DNA of 64,000 nt from Anisakis pegreffii (Eukaryota; Nematoda; Chromadorea; Rhabditida; Anisakidae), in contig JAPYMA010003040.1 in NCBI GenBank assembly GCA_035041965.1, positions 124,001-188,000 of the forward strand. The letters run 5' to 3'. The notes below the pieces were generated by a model. That model saw only the letters and a program-made list of their open reading frames with translations. It had not been told where the DNA came from and ran no database searches. The position numbers and the translations under genes are program-made. Each line of letters starts with the position of its first letter. The stretch's first letter is position 1. This document shows, piece by piece, positions 37,492 to 49,091 of this stretch.

Positions 37492-40400
37492 TCAGGATGA
37501 ACGAGATATGATATTGAATGAATCGTTCAAACTGACAGAAGGCGCATCAATGCTCGCTTCCCGAGATGCTGTTGATGAAGTTCCTTTGGATGAATCAATC
37601 GTGGATTGTTTAGTTAAGATTCTACGAGATGATCGTCGGTGAAGCCTAAGAGCGGCGTAATAACCGTCACGAATCGATGAGAACATTAACGTGACCAACT
37701 GTGACCATGCAGCCACAGTATCTGTTGGCTAAAATACACAACGATGTTAATTAAGTGCGTGATAAGGAAAACCATTCTCTTATTTTATTTACGGCCCTTT
37801 TTTTGAATTTATTTTAGCATACGTTTTATGATCAGTTCGCTATTTTCCTGGAATTACTCATCGTTTTCAGCTGACTTATCAGAATGAAACGATGAAGTAT
37901 CGCACTGCTCAATCATAACAATGCTTTTTCAGTGTTATGATTGAGCAGTGCGATGCTTCATGCTTAGTTTTTATTCCTTAATTTTTTTCTATTTTCTGTT
38001 CGTTGTGCATGTTTTTAATGTGATGAATTGGAGATATTCATAGCAGTACTCATAAACCGTTTGCTCATCTTTATGCGCACGTAGACTACAATTGAAGTGT
38101 GCATTTCTCCGGCTTTGTTCCCCATCAATTAACTCAATTTTCTCTTTAAAGATGATTAGTAGTACTGCTGTCAAAGTTCAGCATTTCAACGACTCAAGAT
38201 CGTTCAATGACAATATTCCCGAAATACTTCCAGATTAATCAGTGTTGTCTGGTATCTGTCTACGCTTTTAGTATCCCAAAGAAAATCAACGAAGCCATTA
38301 TAACGCTCATTCACTCAAACCAGCCTCGCAGCCGATATCAATCTCGAAAACTTTTCAATGGCTTCCAGCACATCTCCGCTGGACTGGAGCAAAGTAGAAC
38401 AGCGAAGGACTTCTCTGGTTCAAGAATAAATTCATTTACAAATTACCTGATGATTAGCCATATCAAGAATCACACATTCAACAGTCATCGCGTCGGCGAG
38501 ACTGACCCAGAAATCCGGTTTAAAGCCAAGTGACCTCAGCTCTACGTGTTCTTCTCCGTATTTACGAGACAATTGATCAATCACCGCTAAATCATCTATC
38601 TGAAAATCACATCCACAAGATTATGGTCACAAAATTATCTTTTTCTGGCATGGCTCGTCTATTTGAGTTTATGTTGTTGACAATAATGAGTCTACCGTAC
38701 AAGAACGGAATAAAGTTGAGTGAGTCCCTCGAATAGAGGGAACTGATTCAAATTGCACGTTTGAACGAGATGAATGTTTGATTCCGCTTGAGTGCATTCT
38801 TTTGGAACTTCGTTGTTCCGTTGACATTCAATAAGGCGAACCAAGCCACCTCTTGAATGCACAAGTTGGCTGCATAGGACAAAGGAATGAATGAAAAACT
38901 TCTGGAAAGAAATCCATTGAAGAGGAAAGTGGTTTGGGACGTAAGCATTGAAAAGATTGCTTTGAGTGTTTCAGAGTAGAATATTAAGGCTAGATTAGTA
39001 TAGTGTATAACTGCTCTTCAATGCTGCTTGTTACGAGTGATGTTCACAACGAATGATTTTCACTCCATTTCGATTGCAAAATTTCTTCAGGCAAATTCAT
39101 ATTGCAGAAAAATTGCACCTCATGAGATTACACATTGAAATATAACCGCGTTCCGTGAATGTCATGCAAAACTTATGAAGATTGAATCGGTTTGAAGTAC
39201 AGGTTTTCTCGTTGAAATTAAGTATATTCGTAAATTAAGATTGTCATCCGCTCCATGGAATGATTTCGTGGTATTTTAGCTTATATTTCATTCATATTTC
39301 TAGCTGAAAATTTTCTCGTGCATTTGAAAAGAAACGACGCATGCTCCACAACCAGTAGTACAACTTCAGTCTTTCCACGAAGGAAGCATGCTCTTCAAAA
39401 TGATGTGAACTGACAAGGTTCTGTGAGGTTCTTGTGAGGTTCAGCATATAACAGTGTGAAATGGAATGAATTGCTTGCCTTGAGCACAATTTCCTCTAAG
39501 AACTCTCGCAATTCGTTGGTCATTCGAGTCCATTTTTCTCGACCAACAGCTTGAATGAACCTGAAGATCACCTTTCTTTCAGCACTTTGCTTTCGATTTT
39601 TCCCAACTAAAGCAATGAAATGATTGTATTTTACTTCCAAGCAGTTTGAAGAGTTTTGAACAAAACCTTATGCTCTGAATTGTTATTTTATTCACTTGCT
39701 TGCATCAAACGGTTTCTCTTATCTATAAGTATTAACAGCTTGCTTAAAAATTTGTTGAGGCATTGTAATAAGAATATATGCTGAAACTTTCAACACCTGA
39801 GCTCTTAAAACCCATAAAAATGTGATCACTGTGATTCAAGATCAACTCCAGGCCTTACCGTGTAATAAAATATCAAGAAGTACCTTTGGTAATCATCACG
39901 TCTTTCATAAACCCGCATACAAATGCGATTACCCAGATCAGTATGTGGATTGTCCAAACAGCTAACGATGATCTCACGCCCTTGTGCACTGATTGGATGG
40001 GCTGCATCCCTACGAAAGCTTTTATTTCGAGAAAGTGAACGATTCGCTGTCGAAGGTGAACATCTATAATGGAACTAATCAGTCATACTCGATCGAGCAT
40101 AAGTCAATCCCAGATTCGATTCGCCAAGGTTCAGCAGACCTTCCTTCTATGATTCAGTAAATTAGCATTAGTGTTATCGGAATGATTCAGTTATGTTTGA
40201 TTGACAAAGCCATGTCATTCAACTCACGGATTGTCTGGTGATAATCATGCGCTAACACTTCCACCCAGACGTGGATGTGCACACTTTTGCTTAAATGAAG
40301 GGAGGGATAAACTGTGTGACTTTCTTAAACAGTTACACAGATGTTCTTGCCATATGGTTAAGATAGCTTATGGCAGAATGAAACATTTCCCCACGAACAT

Positions 40401-42568
40401 GGCAGAATAAAACTTTGAAAGGACAGAATGTATTCCTAGGTAATTGTTGTGCTGATATTTAATGCATGACTGCTCGAGAACGAACATTATTCAGAAGTGA
40501 TAATGGACACGTCTGAAAATTCAATACTTCAAATAAATATACGCTGAATTGAAGCAGCTAGCATTGAATGAAAAATTCCATTCAGAATGAAAATGGACCA
40601 CTATTCGAAACATTTCGAGATAAACGTTCACTTATGGTTGTTTAAAACCTCGCGCATATCGGAAACGTTTCTCTTCTCAATTGAAATGATTGCTGCTATA
40701 ATTTTCCAGAGAAGTGTGATTTGCTTGATTGTGGCATCATGTGCTTCATCATGTGACAGAAAAATGAATAACAGGCATCAATCAGTCAGTTTGTTCAGAA
40801 CGAACAATGCAGAGTATGAGGAGGTGAAGCTAGGAAAAAAAGGACAATGATCCTTGTCTCCTTTTGAATTAGGTTTCATGATCCTTTTTTCCTGACGACA
40901 ATACAGCTAGTTCATACATTACTTTCAAGATTTACAGTACTTTCAAAGTTTTTTCAATGTTCACTGAATCAAATCATGCTGCACTAAAAAATTGAAAAGG
41001 TTAAATAAATCCTTACCATATCCATGAATCATAGCAGCACTTCTATGCATTCATAAGTCTCACTGAGGATGAAAAACAAACCGAGAATGAAACCCACACG
41101 TAGCTACGAAACTGTTATTAATTACATGCCATTGTTATAAATACTGAAACTATTACCTAACTATCACAATATAAAATTACAACTGTATTTCATACGAAAA
41201 TACTGTTCAAGCTCATCGAAAAAATATTTTTAGCGTGTAAAATGCAATTGTAAAAAAATGCTATGAGGTCGCAAGATTTGCATTTTACGCGATATCTAAA
41301 TGTGATAGAACAAATCCAACGGCTTTTAAATCAAAATTACCTCGAAACATCTGCGCGCTCGTTCGTAACAAAACCGTTGTTGCCTAGCGTTTTGATTTAT
41401 ATTCTCGCGCATCTTTAGAGAGAATTTGGAATCAATTGGATCATTATTCATGGCCTAAGGAGAAGTCGTTCAGTTTCTAAATTGGAAGGTGGAAGGCAGT
41501 TGTGACTGGTTGCGGGCTTCCTTACAATCCGCAAACAATTCAAAAGTATCTGTGCTTGAATGATAAAGTTTGAAAGTACTCAGTCAATATCCGACCAGGG
41601 AAGTTGGGTCACTGCTGCTTGTTTCTTATCAATTCACAATGTTAGCATGAAATCCATATTCAAAACTGTAACGGCAACTAAAGCGATCAAACGATCGAGC
41701 TCAAATATCATGTAAGCACAAGTGCAGATATATTTTGTAAACATACGAATGTAAAAGATTACGAGATGAATTTGAAGGTGTTTTACAGGGAAAACGCACG
41801 TGACTGCTCCGTAGTATCTTCGCATTGAAAATTTCAACAAAACAGCTAGGCTTAAACTGTACAATCAGAGATGGCCGAATCCAGTTCAAACTTCCATAAG
41901 TCTCATCAAAGCAAGACAACAGAACTCAATACATAATCATGCAAGCACACAAAGCATACAGTTGCACCTTGAAATACATTACGGCAAATTCGTGGATATT
42001 TCTGATTCACCCATGCGGGTATTTCTTGACGCACCCATTCCTGATACTAATATCTTCAAAAAAATTATATGACCAGCTAGAGTACATTTAGCAAAAGTGT
42101 TGTTGGAACATGAATCATCGAGTGCATTAGCTCTATCCCTGGAAAATAGGTGGTGCAATACAATGCAGCATATATGTCGTTTTTGGAGGCTCGGTACAGT
42201 ACAGAACCTTTTACGGGAAAATTACGATGCAGAATTGTACCAAAAAAAAAAGATGGTAACGTGCGACCACCAATTTCCACCAATTGGATGTCCTATGCTG
42301 ATAAAAGATTCGACGCTTGATAGTGTAGGAAGGGAAGGTATTTTGAATTTAATGAAGCAACCAGACTTTACCCAGCTGCCGTCGGTTTCAGTGATCCCCT
42401 TGTACAGCTACGGTTTTGGCCATTTCGCATTGACGTTTGACGGCTCAATTCGTTCAGTGACTTCGACTTCCTTATTTCGTCGTCTTTATTGGGCAGCTTT
42501 CGATCAGTATGAACAAGCATTGTACTCGATCGAGCCATCTGCACGCGATGTGAATAGCGATTACCCAT
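37492..42568 (-). CDS. Globin with N-myristoylation-type N-terminus
   Basis: Five exons in transcript order: 42568-42372, 40063-39884, 39560-39479, 38599-38447, 37728-37492. All phases agree; 282 aa. Exon 1 gives a basic, Ser-rich extension starting MGNRYSHR: Gly2 and Ser6 fit the N-myristoylation consensus. Known relatives include acylated membrane globins such as C. elegans GLB-26. The globin fold runs from about 86: AHPISAQGREIIVSCL (A helix), NRICMRVYERRDDYQRFIQ (B/C and CD region), NELREFLEEIV (E), then LSRKYGEEHVELRSLGFKPDF, where His171 is the F8 haem ligand by its position before LGFKPDF. The H helix is AAWSQLVTLMFSSIRDGYY. The tail is Ser-rich. The distal E7 position is not clearly His. 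The exon 3 donor is GC (CTCAAG then GCAAGC). Intron 1 is 2.3 kb. Binding of O2, NO or electrons is family-level inference. Confidence 0.92.
37892..37961 (+). repeat. 70-nt hairpin, 29-bp stem, in globin intron 4
   Basis: Arms 37892-37920 and 37933-37961 are reverse complements except for one position, which is a U-G wobble if the + strand is transcribed and an A-C mismatch on the globin strand. The loop is 12 bases. Length and shape are like a microRNA precursor. No mature sequence was recognised. Confidence 0.85.
40686..41505 (+). CDS. Candidate small secreted peptide gene nested in globin intron 1
   Basis: ATG at 40686 begins a typical signal peptide (MIAAIIFQRSVICLIVASC), then DRKMNNRHQSVSLF and RTNNAEYEE. 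Read straight through, it ends at 40850 (54 aa) with VKLGKKGQ, where GKK looks like an amidation signal. A donor at 40824 (GAG then GTGAAG) could instead join in phase to 41419-41505 after ATCTTTAG, giving 74 aa that end GLRRSRSVSKLEGGRQL with a dibasic site. It lies wholly in intron 1 of the globin on the opposite strand. No family recognised. A neuropeptide-like role would be speculation, and a chance ORF is possible. Confidence 0.3.
41237..41288. repeat. Short inverted repeat in globin intron 1
   Basis: GTAAAATGCAA (41237-41247) and its reverse complement (41278-41288) are separated by 30 bases, with partial pairing beyond. It is a weaker hairpin than the others in the window. Confidence 0.55.
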
Positions 42569-42953
42569 TGTAATAAGTAGTAATTGCTCGATTAAAGCAT
42601 CAATGCGAATAGAGTATCAATGAGATCGTTGCAAAATCAACCAATTCGAAATGAATCGAGCGGCTTCGCATTAAAACATTCGAAATCTAGCAATCTAGAA
42701 TGAATATGTTGCACACACAGATAATACAGTTTTGTTACAGTTGAGGTTGATTCGAAATGAATTAATGTATTCCAGTTAACACGCATTGAATATAATTCAC
42801 ACAATCATTCATCATTGGTTGAATCAGTAGTGACATCCGCCGAAATAATTCATTCGAAGCACCATTGACTGTCGCTGTTATTTGCACCGTTCTGTAATTC
42901 ACACTCACAGTTAGTAAGAGAGATAAAGTCGACGTAAATGACATTGTTTTTTA
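42569..42953. other. Upstream region of the globin gene
   Basis: 5' flank of the globin on the minus strand. An open minus-strand frame at 42762-42944 begins MSFTSTLSLLLTVSVNYRT, which is signal-peptide-like, but no continuation was found. No clear promoter motif was seen. Confidence 0.3.
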
Positions 42954-43293
42954 GACATATTACCTAAAGATCAGATCGCTGCTCTTTCAGTCGGAAGTCA
43001 TGAAAACAATTCATTAAATCAACAAGAAAATGTTTTCAGTACCCCGCAAAATTCATTAAGGATTGATCCGTAAAAGTTTAACGGGTTGACCATCAATTCA
43101 AACAGGATTCGATGAAGTGAACGGTATCGGAATGCACGACAACGATTCGGACGAATTGAAGAAGCACTGCAGTGCATATGGAGTGAACAAAAAAACGATT
43201 GCTCAGAGAACAGCTACACGGATTTCGAAAAATCAAAACGTATCGCCCAAAAACTCCACTCTGTATCCCTCATCTGTCACAATTCCACTCTAA
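42954..43293 (+). CDS. Candidate terminal exons of an unrecognised gene
   Basis: After TTTTTTAG, an open stretch (ILPKDQIAALSVGSHENN ... QQENVF) runs to a possible donor at 43039. It joins in phase with a stretch from 43106 after AAACAG (FDEVNGIGMHDNDSDELKK ... SSVTIPL) that ends in a stop at 43293. Composition is mixed and charged, unlike translated AT-rich spacer. No domain recognised and no 5' exons found. The 67-base intron is short but possible in nematodes. Confidence 0.3.
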
Positions 43294-44240
43294 TCACCAA
43301 CTACCCCTAAAAGTCATTGGCACTGAAATCACAAAAGGAATTTTCAAAAAAAAATCAACATCTCATCTACATTAATTTATCAGGGCTCATAATTCCAGAG
43401 CGTTAATTCGTTCATTTGCATAATTTTTCATTCCCTCAAAAGTGTCGAAAAGAATCGCCTTCACCAATCATCTCGCTGCAGTGAATTGCAATCACCTTTA
43501 CTGGGCTATTTTTCAATTTGAATTGTTCATTCCATTAGTGGATTGTATGGTATGACCAGCTACTGCAATTTGTAGGCATTCTTTTCAAATACGATCGGAC
43601 GAGCGATCTGACGGCAGAAAAAAAACAAGAAAGTTAACGAAGTATAAATTTGGATATGAAATTATTGAAACTATCCATCTGAACAGAAGTGGAGCGTGAA
43701 AGAAAAAGCGAAATCAGTTGTAAGCAAGAAACGAATCGTCCAAGTTGAAGATTGCTCGCAAAAGGAAACCAGTTGAGACTGCTCGATTTCAACAAACGCC
43801 TTATCGGCTCTATTCCGCGCAGTTCAATGCATTCCCCAGAGTGTGGATAATTTATTATTCCGATTGAATTTGCGCTGTAAACTACAACCTCAAAACGTGT
43901 TTTCAACGGATCCAGATATTCGCCTCAACATCAATTCGTTGATATTATTGACGACGGCTTATGGTGGATAGCAATCAGTTTAGGAAATACACACAGACTA
44001 TATTGAAACGTAACGAAATTTTATATTTGTGAATGAAGCATGGAGCAATGGAGAGAATTCTCTTTTTAATTGATCGCATCCTGGGTTGTTCGCGTTTGCA
44101 GTCACCTCAACACAAACATTTCTTTTCACGTGCTTCATTCAGATACTCGGCGCTAGAAACACTGATAGGCAAACCATAATGATACATCCATAATTGACGA
44201 AGCTGTTCGAATTTTCTTTTTAATTTTGCATTTTCTGCAG

Positions 44241-44423
44241 AATTTTCACATCCGGTTGTGCTGAAAATTCAGCTCGAAGAGTGGAGAGTACACCTTACTG
44301 ATCAAAACGAATCAATCAGTTTGAATGAGGCGTATATTCCAAATCAGTTCAAAAAGGATGGCCATGAAAATCATGGCTCCGAACAACTAAGCCTGTCTGC
44401 CTTAATCTGTTCAGCTACTTCAG
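44241..44423 (+). CDS. Candidate internal exon, product unrecognised
   Basis: A classical acceptor (TTTTCTGCAG) is followed by 60 open codons: FSHPVVLKIQLEEWRVHL, then a polar stretch with NEAYIPNQFKKDGHENHG. A weak donor (GTCATA) follows. It could join to later exons on the + strand, but phase does not match the 45246 exon with this donor. No family recognised. Confidence 0.25.
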
Positions 44424-45245
44424 GTCATACCTAAATAGCACTCTGCACAAGTTTATTGGTTTTCATTCTTATATTAGTTTCCATTAGTTGTCATTCTTAT
44501 AAGCTGATCAATTGAATGATTCACAAAGGTATAGTGAATTGATGTGCGAAACTGAGGTTGGAGCACAAAAAAAGATTCTTCAAACAAAAAAAAGGTCTGA
44601 AAAGTGGAAACTCACAAATGGTTAATAGCAATAATGGTAGCTGAATAGCAGCAAGTATAAAATATGAATACTTTCAAATACGTTCATAAGCATATGCCCA
44701 TTCAGCAAGATCTATGCAATGTTAAGAATGGCAAGCACATGTTTTCAACTCATCAACGCATATTTCAACTGGCAATCAACTGCAGACTGCGGCTATCAAT
44801 AATCGATAGATAACCCATATCTCACTATTGATCACTAATCTTGAGACAGAAAAAGATGGCTTCGCTCGATCCTCTACAGCTTATGCACTTTCAAGCTTAG
44901 ATCGTAACGAAGTATGTTTAACAATCAACATGTTTTCTGTTATGAAATGAATATTTATAATGAAAGGATTATTCGACAAATGAATTTAATTATCCCTTTC
45001 ACAGTACCATGAGCATGTAAACGATTAATGCAAATGAAAGGAAACTGCACTCGATTCTGGACTGGCTGAGAATGTTCATGGTGATAAACACTACATATAA
45101 ACGATACATCAAAAACTTTGCTTCGAAAATATTTTGCTTTTGATAAACGATCGTATGTACAATGAAGCTATGCAATTAATTTTAAATAAGTCGATGACGA
45201 ATGTCTGCGTTCTCTCATCTCAAACTGTTTTTTTTTTGCGTTCAG

Positions 45246-45545
45246 AAAATCGAAACCGAAGGAGGCAGTTCAATTTGTAGTGCTTTATTGCAACAACAAA
45301 ATTCCATATTTACTGGTTCTGAGTATTTTCGACCGTACAGCATCAATCTGATCACTACCCCGTCTTCGTACTGTATGTCATTGAGCGATAACCACAGTCA
45401 ACATGAACACGGTATCTACAAATCATGTGGCGGCAGCAGTTTGATGGTTCAGTGTTGCTATACCGCAATCAATCATCACAAAAATCCAGCAAAATCGTCC
45501 GTCCATATTTTAAACAGGCATCAATCATCAAATACTTTGCTTTGA
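45246..45545 (+). CDS. Candidate 3' exon, product unrecognised
   Basis: After TTTTTTTTGCGTTCAG the frame is open for 99 codons to a stop: starts KIETEGGSSICSALLQQQ, contains GSEYFRPYSINLITTP and a His/Ser-rich end. It might be the C-terminal tail of a larger protein. A donor at 45421 would shorten it. No domain seen. Confidence 0.3.
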   Translation, partial: KIETEGGSSICSALLQQQNSIFTGSEYFRPYSINLITTPSSYCMSLSDNHSQHEHGIYKSCGGSSLMVQCCYTAINHHKNPAKSSVHILNRHQSSNTLL

Positions 45546-45839
45546 ATAGTTACTTCGCTCAACATGTAAAAAAACATCTAGACATGACTTCTACGTGCGG
45601 ACTCATTTATTGAAGCCTTCAAAACAATACACGCCACTTTATAAGTGAATGAAACATAAAATTTTCAAACGATGTTCGGTAACATTACAGGAAGTTTAGC
45701 AAAACAAGGCATGCATTTTGTGAAGGAGAATGAATGATCGTGATAAAATTCGTTGAGGGTTCATCAACATTCCGTTGCCTTGGCACGTACAATTGGGCAT
45801 CGATTAATACCTTATGAGTGGCGATGTTTTTATTCCGGT

Positions 45840-46655
45840 AAAACTATTCTGTTCCTGTTTTATTTCAAGGAACAGAACCAAACAGTTCCATAAAAGAGGT
45901 CGCGAAGAACAGAACGGAACAGAACAAGTGAAGGGCGAATTAGAACAGAATAAAACAGTTTGCCAAAAGTGTGGAACAGAAATACCACTGATCACTTGCA
46001 ATACCTTCAATCATTGCAGCCTTACTCATCTAATGTTTATGATCGGACATTCAATTCACAGTTCATTTTTATTGCTGGAGGTAGTTTATCAACGATAGAA
46101 CGTTTCATTTATCATCAGCGACGTTTTCATTTCTCGCAGAGGATGCTAACAGATGCATTTCCATCATAATCATGATTTCCATACGATTACCAGTTAAACA
46201 TACCATGTGAACGCTAGGCTACATAAACCGTTGCACAATACATGGTATCAGAGGAATGCTGAGGGCTCTGAATTTATCTTTTCAGTGAAGTGAATGAATA
46301 CGACTGACTGGAATCTATTCTGCTACTCAGTGAACCTTGTTGGCGATTTGAGTAAGTAGAATCAGATCAGTTTCTTGCAACAGTCGTAAGTAGTGATTGT
46401 TGTCACGACTGTGTATCGTGAAGCAATTTTGAGCATTTAAAAAGTAATATTTAGAATATTAGAATGAATTAATAATAATATAGACAATTTGATTGACAGC
46501 AGGTTGTTTACGCAATCAGCCATCCACACTTTTGACAAACTGTTCTATTCTATTCTGTTCGGCCTTTCAGTTGTTCTGCTCCGTTCTGTTCTTCGCGCTC
46601 TTTTTTCCTACAATGTTATTTCTACTGCAAGGAACAAAACAGAACAGTTCGACAA
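45840..46655. repeat. Inverted pair of GAACA/TGTTC-rich repeats
   Basis: A 75-bp core at 45901-45975 (AGAACAGAACGGAACAGAAC ... CAAAAGTGTGGA) recurs inverted at 46523-46597 with high similarity. Weaker similarity extends outward to about 45840 and 46655. The arms enclose about 550 bp with no transposase. This fits a non-autonomous element with long terminal inverted repeats, or two insertions of one repeat family. Confidence 0.75.
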
Positions 46656-49091
46656 AAACTGTGAAACATGCACATTCATAACTTTACATAAATTGACAGA
46701 CAACTGCTAATGCCATAGCAGCTTGGTAGTATTCAATCACAATATGGCTCAAATATCATCAATATCAATCAATCTCAATTCAAAATGTCACACATTCATT
46801 CAGTCAACAGATGTGCAAAATAACGCCCCTGACTTCAGGAGATGTATCGTTTTCAGTCACCTAAACGTTCTCGCATTTGATCTCTGTGAGCATGTGCTGT
46901 TTACGCGATAACTGAACGAATGATTTGATCGGACTTCTAACAAGATTAATTACGAACTGACGATAAGTATTACATTTGTATGATCGACATTTTGATTACT
47001 GTTGCGAGTTAGCACGGAAATTACGTGCGGTATTCGAGTGTGTTTCTGCTTAACATTGAGCGATAATCGAGTCTTAAGTGACTGTTCAATATGACTTATG
47101 TGTTACATTCGAATTGACCTTTGCTGCTCCAATATACAACTCGAACAACATCAACAGCATCAGATCGCAGAATATTGATGAGAGCATACGCAATCAGTGG
47201 CATTGAATTATAGTGATAAAGCAACTGCTATGGGCAATTGCTGTCAGACAAGTGCTTAGCAATAATCATTTTTTTGGGACAGTTTCACTCCTTCCCTCCG
47301 CTTTCAGCGGTCAGCTTGGTATCTGTATACTCCCGCTTTGTAGCTCCCCGTCAAACAATTCTCCTCGCCAGATGTGCACCCTAATTGGCTGTGCGATAGA
47401 ACCCGTCAAACTGCAAACAGTTTCCTAGGCTGATGAAGTACCACTTTTGCCTACTAACATTTGTGGGATTGGTACAAAAACAGATTCGAACTTCAGCTTC
47501 AGTAGTCCTTTTCATGATTTTGAGGGCTGATCGCCCGATTAGCAGTTATTTTGTGGTGTTGTTGATTGCTATGGCTGAAAATGTTCCTATGAGGCCAAAC
47601 AGTATCAATCGCATAATCAATCACTTTCTTCAACCAGATGAGTATTGAAACGTTGATGCTAATTCTGTTTCCTCAGGATGCTAATTTCGATAAATAAAAT
47701 AGTTAATGGAACATATGAATGAGATCGTGCTATCAATTACGATAGCAATTAAGAATTAATGTACTGAGAAACCGTAAAATCGAAAAAAATCAACATATTG
47801 TGATGATGCGAAGGCAATGGATCTTTCGAGCGTAATATTAAACGAAACAGAGTTCATATTTTAGATACAAATTGATAGACATTCCAATCAGACGATTTCG
47901 AAAATTTGTGAGTTAAATTAGCGTTGAATCTATGATCAAAGCGATGTAAACGAGTTTCATCATCTTAAAAGGTTCACAAAGTAATGGAACGCAACCATAC
48001 GAATAAAAATTGAATAAAACAGTTGTTACCTAGTACGAAATTTTACATAGACGTTACCTTAATACTCATCATTCGAGAACTCTTTCGCAATAACTCACTG
48101 CTGTTAATTAACAACTCAAGTTTATATATTTCTGAGTACAGGTAAAGACATTATTGTAGCAAAAAATGCACGATTTGCATTTTAAACTTATTAGTATCTA
48201 TTATTATTGTCATTCACTAGTTATTAGCATCCGCATCCGATAAAAGCAATTCCTACCGTGTTCGAAACGACAACGTGTCCAGAGCAATCGATTTCATTTG
48301 GAGCGTTGCATGAACAACGAATAAATTCCTTGTTCCTACTACAAAATATACCGAATTTCAGCATTCGATTCGATTTACTTCAATTAAATGCAGAATAATT
48401 TATGAATAGCTGTTCGGAATATTAATAATCTGATGTATTCGCATACCTCGTGACCACTCTATATTATTTTTTCAGGCGAATATTCTGCAGCACGTAAATA
48501 TTGACTAAAATCATCGAAACAATTCAAAATACTTATGAAACATTTTTGAATGCGGATCAAATGAGTTGCTAGAGAGGCGTAAACCGACTTGGGCCTCCTT
48601 GTTATCGATTCTGAGAACGATGCCGATGTTGAACAGTCGGACGTTCGTTGCAAGTTGAAATTTTGAAATTGGTTTGAGTTTGTTTAAATTCGAAGGAAAA
48701 AGTTCGGGGCAGTTAATATTCCGCTTGTGCACATGAAAGTTAATGGTCACACAAACGATCACACAAAAGCTGAAATTATTATTGTTTCACTTGATGTACG
48801 GATCGATACACAATCGACCAAATGCGCTGAAAAAGTAATACTCAATCTACAGAAATAATTTGCACGAGTACAGGCTGTTTCTAGAGCACATTGAGTGAAA
48901 TTACCTCATCGGCTTACCCAAGAGCAGTCTCCTTGCCCAACGAATTACTCGATCTTAGCTTCAAGCTTGTTTTTCAGTGTATCGAATTCGATTCAACAAC
49001 GGGATCAACATATTATCAGATCATTAAGAGCATTTCATTAACAAGAATTCCTATGAATCGTGAACAGCAACCAAGGGCGGGAGATATATGA

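Larger units (their letters stand above)
43294..49091. other. Mostly non-coding region with isolated candidate exons
   Basis: Candidate exons at 44241 and 45246 and an inverted repeat pair at 45840-46655 are listed separately. Other stretches: a frame at about 47290-47430 (LGICILPLCSSPSNN) and one at about 47500-47648 (SSYFVVLLIAMAENVPMRP) are hydrophobic and could belong to a membrane protein. A minus-strand frame lies at 48459-48762. None has a convincing partner exon. Confidence 0.3.

Noticed and set aside
37430..37640. + strand frame containing DERDMILNESFKLTEGAS, thought to be the last exon of the 36603 ORF
   Set aside because: It is the complement of the globin H-helix exon (AAWSQLVTLMFSS), which is certain.
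38720..38910. Minus-strand open stretch after CTATGCAG (VHSRGGLVRLIECQRNNE)
   Set aside because: It lies inside a globin intron, and including it would break the continuous globin helix E to F sequence.
38207..40063. First reading of these minus-strand exons as a RhoGEF PH domain
   Set aside because: When spliced, the sequence is a globin (KYGEEHVELRSLGFKPDF, DGYYAAL). The PH-like stretch after EFILEPEKSF was a frame shadow.
42097..42573. 158-codon ORF on the + strand, the longest simple ORF of that area
   Set aside because: It is antisense to globin exon 1 (42568-42372), whose start MGN..S, donor and phase match to the next globin exon are convincing. The + frame has no splice sites or motifs.
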